A stretch of DNA of 12,108 nucleotides from assembly GCA_964468725.1 (NCBI GenBank), contig CAYXVU010000186.1, forward strand, positions 1 to 12,108. The letters run 5' to 3'. Positions 6,053 through 12,108 of this stretch are shown piece by piece; the stretch's first letter is position 1; every line of letters begins with the position of its first letter. The notes beneath the pieces are model-generated. The model was not told the DNA's origin. It made no database searches and worked only from the letters and a program-made list of their open reading frames with translations. The translations under genes were made by a program, and so were the position numbers. Source of the stretch: CAYXVU01 sp964468725. GTDB taxonomy: Bacteria > Acidobacteriota > Blastocatellia > UBA7656.

Positions 6053-6651
6053 ACCACGACCGCGAGCGGGAAAACAGGCAAGAGTTGGCGGCGCTTTACG
6101 CACTTGACGCATTAAGTCAGAGCCAAGCCCGCTCCTTTGAACAGATCGTTGCCGAAGGTGACCGGCTCAGTGAGCAGGAATGGCTCTCTTTTCAAGCCGT
6201 CGTCGGGGATCTGGGACTCGTTGCCGAAATGGCAACTCCGCGCCATGAGGTAAAAGAGGACCTCTTCGCGCGCATAACGCAAACGGCGATTGAGTCGCCA
6301 GAAGACGCACGCTTCGTTTCGATTCGTCATGATGAAGGCGAATGGGTTGAATGTATTGAGGGGGTATTGCGAAAGACTCTGTGGACGGATGAACAGAACG
6401 GTAAGGTGACGGCTCTGTTTCGCATGTTGCCGGGAACGCAGTTGCCGCCACACAGCCATTTGGGCGTTGAACAATTCTTTGTGCTCGAAGGGGATTGCAA
6501 TGTCAACGGGCAAGAACTCGGCCCCGGCGATTATCATCGTGCTGCCGCAGGGAGCCGACATGAAAGCACTCATACGAAGTTCGGTACGACATTCCTGTTA
6601 ATCGCTCCGGCGGAGTACCGCTTTCAGGATGAAGCGAGCGCGGGAGAGTGA
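6049..6651 (+). CDS. Cupin-domain anti-sigma factor (ChrR-like, without zinc motif)
   Basis: Probable soluble regulator that holds the ECF sigma factor until a ligand or oxidant reaches its cupin domain. Residues about 10-80 form an anti-sigma domain with the ALYALDALSQSQARSFE signature shared with RskA proteins. Residues about 95-190 form a cupin: motif 1 fits the classic pattern exactly (G129, H135, H137, E141, G148), and the fourth ligand of motif 2 is H171, although the usual Pro is Ala166. The HxxxCxxC zinc site of ChrR's anti-sigma domain is absent; the only cysteines are C102 and C150. Signal peptide and membrane segments are absent. It overlaps the sigma gene by 4 bp and precedes a second, membrane-bound anti-sigma paralogue. 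Anti-sigma function is inferred from domain resemblance and position. Confidence 0.85.
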   Translation: MNHDRERENRQELAALYALDALSQSQARSFEQIVAEGDRLSEQEWLSFQAVVGDLGLVAEMATPRHEVKEDLFARITQTAIESPEDARFVSIRHDEGEWVECIEGVLRKTLWTDEQNGKVTALFRMLPGTQLPPHSHLGVEQFFVLEGDCNVNGQELGPGDYHRAAAGSRHESTHTKFGTTFLLIAPAEYRFQDEASAGE

Positions 6652-6670
6652 TGGCCCGTAAGTAGTTTGA

Positions 6671-6677
6671 AAGGAAG
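6671..6677 (+). promoter_or_regulatory. Ribosome-binding site for a TTG start
   Basis: AAGGAAG ends 9 nt before the TTG at 6687. No ATG or GTG lies in frame nearby, so this site supports the TTG as the start of the membrane anti-sigma gene. Confidence 0.55.
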
Positions 6678-6686
6678 TACCAGGCA

Positions 6687-7556
6687 TTGACGCAAGAGAG
6701 TAAAAAAGAGGGGATTGAAGAGAGCGCAGCACTCTATGCGCTCGGCGCCTTGAGTCAAATTGAGGCACGTGCCTTTGAGCATTCGCAGCAACAGGCGACG
6801 ACTGAGACAGTGGCGCAATTCGAAACCGTTGTCGCCCTTATCGGCCTCAGCGTCCCTGAAGCCGAGCCGAGCGAATTCCTCCGCGATATTTTAATGAACC
6901 GAATTGAAAAAGAGGCGCAACGCGCTGAGCACAGCCAGCCGCAACCGATAGCAACGCCTGCGCCGTTTGCTTTGCAAAACGATTCATGGTTTCAATCTCG
7001 ATCCGACGAAGAAGACGAGGTTGCGACGGCTTCGCTAGAGCCGCCTTCTCGATTTCGAACCCTCATCCCATGGGCGATTGCGGCTTCTTGGGCAATCATC
7101 GCGCTCGGCTTCTTCTTTTTTTGGCGTCAAGCCGATCAACAGACCATCCAGTTGCAACAGCAACTCGCAGCCGCACAACGCAATAACAGTAACGAAGAGT
7201 TGGCACAGATCAAAGCCGCACTGAGCAACCCCGATTCGCGGGTGATTCAGATGGCCGGTCAAGAAGCGGCTCCCGAATCCTCTGCAAAAATCTATTGGGA
7301 TGTGAAGAATAGCAAGTGGGTCGTTGCCACCAATCTGCCCCCCGCACCGGCGGGTAAGGTCTATCAACTATGGTTTGTTACGGCAGAGGCTAAAATTAGT
7401 GCAGGGATGCTGCAAACGGATGCCACAGGGCGCGGCTTCAGCATCGTTAATGTGCCCGCTGCCATGGCTCAATTCCAAGCCGCTGCAATTACGCTGGAAC
7501 CGGCTGGCGGCTCTCCACAACCGACCTCTTCCATCTATGTGCTCGGTAAAGCTTGA
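6687..7556 (+). CDS. RskA-family membrane-anchored anti-sigma factor
   Basis: Expected to bind the ECF sigma factor on the cytoplasmic side and sense a signal outside the membrane. In its 289 residues, an N-terminal anti-sigma domain (about 10-75) has the AALYALGALSQIEARAFE signature. A linker rich in Pro, Gln and acidic residues (80-120) leads to one membrane segment (about 126-146, ending in four Phe and a Trp). A Gln-rich coiled-coil-like stretch (148-180) and the extracytoplasmic RskA domain (about 195-289) follow, with LPPAPAGKVYQLWFV typical of that domain. Topology is N-in, C-out. In characterised RskA systems release of sigma involves proteolysis of the anti-sigma protein; whether this occurs here is unknown. 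It begins with TTG, 35 bp after the cupin gene, and is presumably the last gene of the operon. Confidence 0.92.
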   Translation: MTQESKKEGIEESAALYALGALSQIEARAFEHSQQQATTETVAQFETVVALIGLSVPEAEPSEFLRDILMNRIEKEAQRAEHSQPQPIATPAPFALQNDSWFQSRSDEEDEVATASLEPPSRFRTLIPWAIAASWAIIALGFFFFWRQADQQTIQLQQQLAAAQRNNSNEELAQIKAALSNPDSRVIQMAGQEAAPESSAKIYWDVKNSKWVVATNLPPAPAGKVYQLWFVTAEAKISAGMLQTDATGRGFSIVNVPAAMAQFQAAAITLEPAGGSPQPTSSIYVLGKA

Positions 7557-7561
7557 GCAAC

Positions 7562-8827
7562 TTATTCTCCCTTTAGCTTGCTTGCATCGAGGAATTTGCT
7601 GAAACCGGTAAGGAAGTCATCAAGCGTCAGACCTGCGGCTTCGGCAAGCTTCACCTGCCAACCGTCGTCGGCAAAATCGTTGGCCTCCAATCGCACCATG
7701 TAATCACGAGCGACCTGATAGCTCTCCGCTTCGACATCAACCGCGCGCCGTCGCCCTTGCCCGGTCTCTGCATCAAGAATTTCCGTGAAGGGAATGGGCT
7801 GAAACTCGCCGCCTTGAATGGTCACCATCGCGCTGGAACCGCCTTCGAGCAGATAATTCACGGCGGCATATCCCAAATCTCTGGCGTATTCGGCGTCAAA
7901 GGGAATCGGTGGCGCACTGCGCAGTTCATAACCGATGGTCTTATCCACAATCGTTACGTTGATCTTGCGACGCTCTAATCGTATTTGCACTTCGTTTTTG
8001 ATTTTGCGACCGAGATCAATCTCGGTGACCCGGATGTTTCCCTGCGCATCTCGGTCTACGTCCTGCAATTCAGCGACCTCTTGCGGGTCGAATCGCTCAA
8101 TCAACGCTTCGGCAAGCAAAACGACGCCGTAATTACGCCCCATCGCGCGACGTTTGATAATCGAACCTTCAACAATATCGGCAATATCGGAGAGGGAGAT
8201 GGTGGGTTGCGAAAACTCTTCTGGAATGATCGTACAGGTGGCGCTAGCCGCTTTCCCGATTCCGAGAGTCAGATGACCGGTAGGTCTTCCCATCGTTACG
8301 CCGAGATACCATCGCCCAGTCGTCTTAGCATCTTCCATTAAACTTTTGACCAACCCGACGCCGACGTGCCGCGCTGTTTCGTATCCAAGCGTCGGCATAG
8401 GCAAAGGAATCCACAAATCGTTATCAATCGTTTTCGGTACGAGCACAACTTTCATCTCGCCTTGCGTCTCGCGTTCGATTGCAACCGCGCTGCGAACCAG
8501 ATCATCGCCGCCAATGGCAACGAGCGCATCCATGCCAAGCTTTTTGAGAGCCGCAACCGTGTTACTTAATTTTTGTGGGTCGCTGGCAATATCGGTGCGC
8601 GAAGTTCCGAGAATGACGCCGCCATCCAAATGAATGCGCGAGACTTCATCTACCGACAGTTCATGCTGTTCGTCTGTATAGCGGTCAGCCAGCCAGTGAA
8701 AGCCATCATGAAACCCAATGGGTGTACAGCCAACTTTGAGGGCTTCCAATGCCACCGCAGCAATTGCACAGTTAGTGCCCGGTGCAGGGCCGCCACCGAC
8801 TAAAATGCCGATTCTCTTGATTGCCAT
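7562..8827 (-). CDS. Phosphofructokinase, pyrophosphate-dependent type (second of tandem pair)
   Basis: Interconverts fructose 6-phosphate and fructose 1,6-bisphosphate in glycolysis/gluconeogenesis. The 421 residues include the nucleotide/PPi loop GGGPAPGTN (11-19), GGDD (106-109), PKTIDND (131-137) with the catalytic Asp in TIDND, TLGYETAR (146-153), MGRPTGHLTLGIG (179-191) and GYELRSAPPIPFD (299-311). In this family Asp as the last residue of GGDD and Lys in PKTIDND accompany use of pyrophosphate, whereas ATP enzymes usually have Gly at both places (known from characterised members). Compared with its upstream paralogue it has Pro instead of Asp in the APPIPFD segment. It follows the other gene by 14 bp, preceded by only a weak GAAGAAG ribosome-binding site. 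Its stop lies 5 bp from that of the convergent anti-sigma gene. Confidence 0.9.
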   Translation of the reverse strand: MAIKRIGILVGGGPAPGTNCAIAAVALEALKVGCTPIGFHDGFHWLADRYTDEQHELSVDEVSRIHLDGGVILGTSRTDIASDPQKLSNTVAALKKLGMDALVAIGGDDLVRSAVAIERETQGEMKVVLVPKTIDNDLWIPLPMPTLGYETARHVGVGLVKSLMEDAKTTGRWYLGVTMGRPTGHLTLGIGKAASATCTIIPEEFSQPTISLSDIADIVEGSIIKRRAMGRNYGVVLLAEALIERFDPQEVAELQDVDRDAQGNIRVTEIDLGRKIKNEVQIRLERRKINVTIVDKTIGYELRSAPPIPFDAEYARDLGYAAVNYLLEGGSSAMVTIQGGEFQPIPFTEILDAETGQGRRRAVDVEAESYQVARDYMVRLEANDFADDGWQVKLAEAAGLTLDDFLTGFSKFLDASKLKGE

Positions 8828-8841
8828 CGTTCTTCTTCTGC

Positions 8842-10083
8842 TTATTGTAAATGGCCGAAACGTTGATGAAAGTCGGCGACGCTGAGATTGGCAACGCGCG
8901 CCATCTTTTCCACGCTTTCGGCATCCCGAAAATCGCGCGGTTCCAAACGAATCATATACTCTCGCGCCACGCGATAGTTTTCGCCTCGAATGTTGACCAT
9001 GCGCACGCGCGTCTTACCGGTAACGGGGTCGCGTAAATCATCAAAGGAGATCGGAACCAATCGTCCATCCTGAAGGCTGACCATCGCATCGCTGCCGCCG
9101 TTGAGCAAAAATCGTATGGCGCTATGTCCGAGGTCGCGGCAATAACTCGCATCGAAAGAGATCGGGTCGGCACAGCGCAATTCATAACCGATATTTTTAT
9201 TCATGATCGTCAAGCGGATGCCGCGCTCGCTCAATCTACCTTGCACTTCGGCTTTCACTTTGCGCGCCAGATCAACTTCGGCAAAGCGAATGTGTCCGTG
9301 TTCATCGCGCTCCACATCCTGCAATCCGGCAATCTCTTGGGGGTCGAGCTTTTCGATCAAGCCTTCCGCCAAAACCGCAACTCCATAAGGCCGACCGCTT
9401 GCCATACGTTTAAGAATCGCCCCTTCGACGATGTCACAGATATGCGAAAAAGCGAGCGTCGGTTGTTCAAACTCCTCTGCAATGAGAGTCAACGTTGCGC
9501 CCGCTGCCTTACCGATGCCGAGCGCCAGGTGTCCGGCTTTACGCCCCATTGCCACTACGATGATCCAGCGATTGGTTGAGCGCGCATCTTCCATCAAGTT
9601 CCGCACCAATTCGACGCCGATATGGCGCGCCGTTTGAAATCCGAAGGTTGGGATATGATCCGGCAGCGGCAGATCATTATCAATGGTTTTCGGGACATGA
9701 ACAGCGCGGATTCGGTGCTCTGAAGCCTGCGCTACCGCACTAGAAGACAACGCCGTATCATCGCCACCGATGGTCACCAGATGAGTGATGCCAACCTGTT
9801 GCAAGGTTCCGACCACCGCTTGCAAAGCATCAGCAGATTTGGTCGGATTGTCGCGGGCAGTGCCCAGAATCGAGCCGCCCTGTAAATGAATCCGCGAAAC
9901 CTTAGCAATGGTTAAGGGATGAATCCGTGATGCGTCGCTTCGCATCAACCATTTGAAACCGTCTTGAACGCCGAAGACTTCGAACCCTTCGTTGATGGCT
10001 TTAATGGCAGCCGCCGAAATCACCGTATTGATGCCCGGAGCGGGGCCGCCGCCTACCAATATCCCCAGTTTGTCGCGTTGCAT
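8842..10083 (-). CDS. Phosphofructokinase, pyrophosphate-dependent type (first of tandem pair)
   Basis: Same family and reaction as the gene downstream, and aligned with it without gaps through the core: GGDD (106-109), PKTIDND (131-137) and MGRKAGHLALGIG (179-191) fall on identical residue numbers. FGFQTARH (about 147-154) and GYELRCADPISFD (299-311) complete the fructose-phosphate site, all in canonical form. The ATG at 10083 is chosen over the in-frame ATG at 10098 because GGGAGA lies 7 nt before it and the predicted transcription start (about 10106) would leave almost no leader for the longer form. This gives 413 residues. Both copies keep the catalytic residues, so two isoenzymes or a mixed oligomer are both possible; the sequence cannot decide. 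Confidence 0.92.
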   Translation of the reverse strand: MQRDKLGILVGGGPAPGINTVISAAAIKAINEGFEVFGVQDGFKWLMRSDASRIHPLTIAKVSRIHLQGGSILGTARDNPTKSADALQAVVGTLQQVGITHLVTIGGDDTALSSSAVAQASEHRIRAVHVPKTIDNDLPLPDHIPTFGFQTARHIGVELVRNLMEDARSTNRWIIVVAMGRKAGHLALGIGKAAGATLTLIAEEFEQPTLAFSHICDIVEGAILKRMASGRPYGVAVLAEGLIEKLDPQEIAGLQDVERDEHGHIRFAEVDLARKVKAEVQGRLSERGIRLTIMNKNIGYELRCADPISFDASYCRDLGHSAIRFLLNGGSDAMVSLQDGRLVPISFDDLRDPVTGKTRVRMVNIRGENYRVAREYMIRLEPRDFRDAESVEKMARVANLSVADFHQRFGHLQ

Positions 10084-10090
10084 AATGCAA

Positions 10091-10096
10091 TCTCCC
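10091..10096 (-). promoter_or_regulatory. Ribosome-binding site fixing the first phosphofructokinase start
   Basis: On the minus strand GGGAGA stands 7 nt before the ATG at 10083. The alternative ATG at 10098 overlaps this site and has no comparable signal of its own. Confidence 0.55.
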
Positions 10097-10112
10097 ATTT
10101 CGTGACTGCTAG

Positions 10113-10141
10113 GTTATCACACACAGACGGCCACGCTTCAA
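10113..10141 (-). promoter_or_regulatory. Predicted promoter of the phosphofructokinase pair
   Basis: Reading on the minus strand, TTGAAG (10141-10136), a 17-bp spacer and GATAAC (10118-10113), preceded by an extended -10 TGT. Both hexamers match 4 of 6 consensus positions. The start point would be about 10106, with a leader near 23 nt. It diverges from the promoter at 10168-10195; the two -35 boxes are 26 bp apart. Confidence 0.4.
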
Positions 10142-10167
10142 GCTGAGGCACAATGCGCCATTCCGGC

Positions 10168-10195
10168 TTGCCGGTTTCTGCATTCCGGTTATAAT
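10168..10195 (+). promoter_or_regulatory. Predicted promoter of the molybdopterin-fold oxidoreductase gene
   Basis: TTGCCG (10168-10173), a 16-bp spacer and a perfect TATAAT (10190-10195). Transcription should begin near 10202, leaving a leader of about 36 nt. The promoter is covered from its -35 box to its start point by a 40-bp dyad, a layout expected for repression. Confidence 0.55.
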
Positions 10196-10208
10196 GCAGC
10201 GACCGGCA
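10169..10208. promoter_or_regulatory. 40-bp nested dyad over the promoter, candidate operator
   Basis: Two inverted repeats share one centre: TGCCGGT (10169-10175) with ACCGGCA (10202-10208), and TGCATT (10179-10184) with AATGCA (10193-10198). They are separated by 3 bp on each side and an 8-bp middle, so 13 of 16 positions per arm pair. The dyad spans the -35 box, the -10 box and the predicted start. A direct repeat CATTCCGG (10159-10166 and 10181-10188, 22 bp apart) lies in the same stretch. No regulator gene is adjacent. Confidence 0.4.
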
Positions 10209-10237
10209 GCACGAATTTAGCCATCAATCCAGAAATC

Positions 10238-12108
10238 ATGAAACGAAGAGAATTCATCATCTTGTCAGGTATCGGTGCAACCGGCGCAACCATGCTGACG
10301 GCTTGCGGACATGCAGAAGAAAAGCTGATTCCCGTACTCATCCCCGATGAAGAGTACGTGCCCGGTTTGGATTATTGGAAGACTTCGACTTGCGGCCTGT
10401 GCCATGCCGGTTGCGGCATCACCGTTCGCACGCGCGAGCATAAAGCCAACAAGATTGAGGGAAATCCTCTGCACCCGGTCAATCGCGGCGCGTTGTGCGC
10501 GCGCGGGCAAGCCGGACTGCAAGTGCTCTACAACCCCGACCGCATCAAAGCGCCGATGAAGCGTGTGGGGGAACGCGGCTCCGGTCAATTCGAAGAGATT
10601 AGTTGGGATGAGGCGATCAAGACGTTGGCCGACAAATTGCGCGACATCAAAGCGCAAGATCGGCATCGTAACACGGTGCTTTTAACGCATCATCCGATTG
10701 GCGTGAACGGGCATATTGCCGCGCGATTTATGGATGCCTATGGATCGCTCTCGATTGCCGCTTACCCACACTTCTTCGGTGACGACCTACCCAATGGCTA
10801 TTGGACACAAAGTAGTCTCTTTGACCTCGCCAATGCAACCTATGTGCTTTCATTCGGTGCGCGCTTTTTAGAGACATGGATCTCACCGATGATGTATTCG
10901 CGCGCCTATGCCGACTTTCGGCGTTCAACGGGCAAACAACGCGGCAAGTTAGTGCAAGTCGAGCCTCGCATGTCGCTCACTGGCGCAAATGCCGATGAAT
11001 GGTTGCCCGCCACGGTCGGCAGCGAGGGTTTGCTCGCCCTCGCCATTGCACAGGTGATAGTGCGTGAAAATTTAGCCAAAGAATCACCCTCGCCAGCCTT
11101 TATCAAAGCACTTGAAGAGTACGCCCCCGAAAGAGTGGCAGAGGCAGTTGACATTCCGATGGCAAAGATCATTCGCATCGCACGCGAATTTGCTACGGCA
11201 GAACGCCCGTTGGCTATCGTCGGCACTGCCGGATGCACGTATCGAAATCATGAGGATTTACAGTGGGGCAATTTTCTCAATCTGCTCGTTGGAAACCTTG
11301 ATAAGAAGGGCGGGGTGTTACTCCGTGAGCGAGGATACTTCGATCCTTTAGAAAAATTTCGCCCGCAAGAACAACCTCGATTTTTTGAAATGCATTTGTC
11401 CGAATTCCCTAGATATGTTGAGTCGAACGCCTTCAGTGCGTTGATGTTTCATAACGTCAATCCGGTTTATAGTACGCCCTCCATCGAAGCAAAGCTCAAA
11501 GAGATTCCCTTCCTCGCCAGCTTTTCGACTTTTATGGATGAAACGACAAGGCTGGCAGATCTGCTGCTTCCCGATCACAGCTACCTCGAAAGTTGGGAGG
11601 TAAATACAATTCGCTCGACGATGGAGAGTGCAGTAGTGACGCTCACTCGCCCGGTCGTCAAACCGGAGTTCTCAACGCGCCAATTCGCCGACGTGCTGTT
11701 AGCACTCGGTCGTGAATTGGGCGGCGATGTTGCTGACGCACTGCCTTTCGCTTCAAGTGAAGAGATCGTTAGCGAAGCCATCATCGGACTGCATAAAAAT
11801 ACGGGTTCGATTACCGCAACCGATGAAGATGAATTTAAGAAAGCTTTCCTTGAACAAGGCGTGTGGGCGGGCACGCCACCCAATCAAGATCAACCAACGA
11901 TTCATACCCTTTCAGATATTCGGCCCTCAAACGAGTTGCAATTCAACAGAACTAAGAACAGTCATTCGGACGAATACCCGCTGACCCTGTTGGTCTACGA
12001 GCATACAGTTTTCGGTGGCGGTTCGTTTGCAAACGTGCCGTTGCTTCAGGAACTCCCTGACCCGCTGACCAGCGTGATGTGGGGCAGTTGGGTGGAGATC
12101 AATCCGCA
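10238..12108 (+). CDS. Molybdopterin-oxidoreductase-fold protein, Tat lipoprotein, ActB/Psr-like (partial, 3' end cut)
   Basis: The frame is open for 623 codons and runs off the window. The N-terminus has a twin-arginine signal (KRREFII) ending in a lipobox LTAC, with C23 as the likely lipidated residue, so the protein should be exported folded and anchored in the membrane. C52, C55, C59 and C87 form a four-cysteine site for a 4Fe-4S cluster. The rest matches the MopB fold: SWDEAIKTLADKL (122-134), VEPRMSLTGANADEW (241-255), LLLPDHSYLESWE (442-454). LIPVLIPDEEYVPG near the start and LQELPDPLT (603-611) recall ActB of alternative complex III and related quinone-linked complexes (from memory, not a search). 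No Cys or Ser is obvious at the usual Mo-ligand site (about 169-183), so cofactor content is uncertain. The ATG at 10238 has no clear ribosome-binding site. Partner Fe-S and NrfD-like genes would be expected beyond the window. Confidence 0.88.
   Translation, partial: MKRREFIILSGIGATGATMLTACGHAEEKLIPVLIPDEEYVPGLDYWKTSTCGLCHAGCGITVRTREHKANKIEGNPLHPVNRGALCARGQAGLQVLYNPDRIKAPMKRVGERGSGQFEEISWDEAIKTLADKLRDIKAQDRHRNTVLLTHHPIGVNGHIAARFMDAYGSLSIAAYPHFFGDDLPNGYWTQSSLFDLANATYVLSFGARFLETWISPMMYSRAYADFRRSTGKQRGKLVQVEPRMSLTGANADEWLPATVGSEGLLALAIAQVIVRENLAKESPSPAFIKALEEYAPERVAEAVDIPMAKIIRIAREFATAERPLAIVGTAGCTYRNHEDLQWGNFLNLLVGNLDKKGGVLLRERGYFDPLEKFRPQEQPRFFEMHLSEFPRYVESNAFSALMFHNVNPVYSTPSIEAKLKEIPFLASFSTFMDETTRLADLLLPDHSYLESWEVNTIRSTMESAVVTLTRPVVKPEFSTRQFADVLLALGRELGGDVADALPFASSEEIVSEAIIGLHKNTGSITATDEDEFKKAFLEQGVWAGTPPNQDQPTIHTLSDIRPSNELQFNRTKNSHSDEYPLTLLVYEHTVFGGGSFANVPLLQELPDPLTSVMWGSWVEINP

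Noticed and set aside
6112..6573. 153-codon open frame antisense to the cupin anti-sigma gene
   Set aside because: The sense strand encodes a canonical cupin with exact metal ligands; the antisense product shows no domain features or ribosome-binding site.
7757..9579. Several plus-strand open frames (up to about 150 codons, for example 9124-9579) opposite the phosphofructokinase genes
   Set aside because: They lie wholly antisense to well-conserved coding sequence, show no recognisable motifs and have low-complexity shadow-type composition.
10265..11238. Minus-strand open frames within the oxidoreductase gene
   Set aside because: The plus frame is continuous for 623 codons with Fe-S, Tat and MopB motifs, so these are shadows.
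1..12108. CRISPR array, tRNA or rRNA genes, toxin-antitoxin or phage-defence system
   Set aside because: No spaced direct repeats, cloverleaf sequences or defence-type proteins are visible; all gaps between genes are shorter than about 165 bp and otherwise explained.

Overview
The window reads as a piece of a bacterial chromosome of moderate G+C. The combination of an alternative-complex-III-like or Psr-like molybdopterin-fold protein, pyrophosphate-type phosphofructokinases and a SigK-like ECF sigma factor with cupin and RskA-type anti-sigma partners would fit Acidobacteriota (Blastocatellia-like). This placement is inference from gene content only and is of low confidence.

Layout. (1) 1-1279: a complete ISAs1-family insertion sequence with an intact DDE transposase on the minus strand and 17/18-matching terminal inverted repeats. 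Its left end is the first base of the window. A hairpin buries the transposase ribosome-binding site. (2) 1310-5277: a sugar/glycan cluster on the plus strand, beginning 30 bp from the IS with a good promoter. It holds an SDR-type nucleotide-sugar epimerase/dehydratase, a DegT-family sugar aminotransferase 2 bp behind it, a DPM1-like family 2 glycosyltransferase, and a class I methyltransferase. A 63-bp nested perfect palindrome sits between the last two. Together they suggest assembly and modification of an amino-sugar-containing surface glycan or glycolipid. (3) 5317-7556: an ECF sigma operon on the plus strand. The sigma gene overlaps by 4 bp a soluble cupin-type anti-sigma gene, which is followed by a membrane-anchored RskA-type anti-sigma gene. 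The two anti-sigma proteins have clearly related N-terminal sigma-binding domains, so one sigma factor may answer to two sensors. (4) 7562-10083: on the minus strand, two tandem paralogous phosphofructokinases with the residues typical of the pyrophosphate-dependent type. They converge on the sigma operon with only 5 bp between stop codons. (5) 10238-12108: on the plus strand, diverging from the phosphofructokinases, the first 623 codons of a Tat-exported, lipobox-bearing molybdopterin-oxidoreductase-fold protein with a four-cysteine Fe-S site, cut by the window end.

The 155-bp divergent region between parts 4 and 5 carries a promoter for each direction and a striking 40-bp dyad over the rightward promoter. 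No RNA genes, CRISPR arrays or defence systems were seen. No gap between genes exceeds about 165 bp. The observations most worth following are the sigma factor with two paralogous anti-sigma proteins, the nested palindrome, the paired phosphofructokinases, the operator-like dyad and the SDR enzyme that has Asn where the catalytic Tyr should be.
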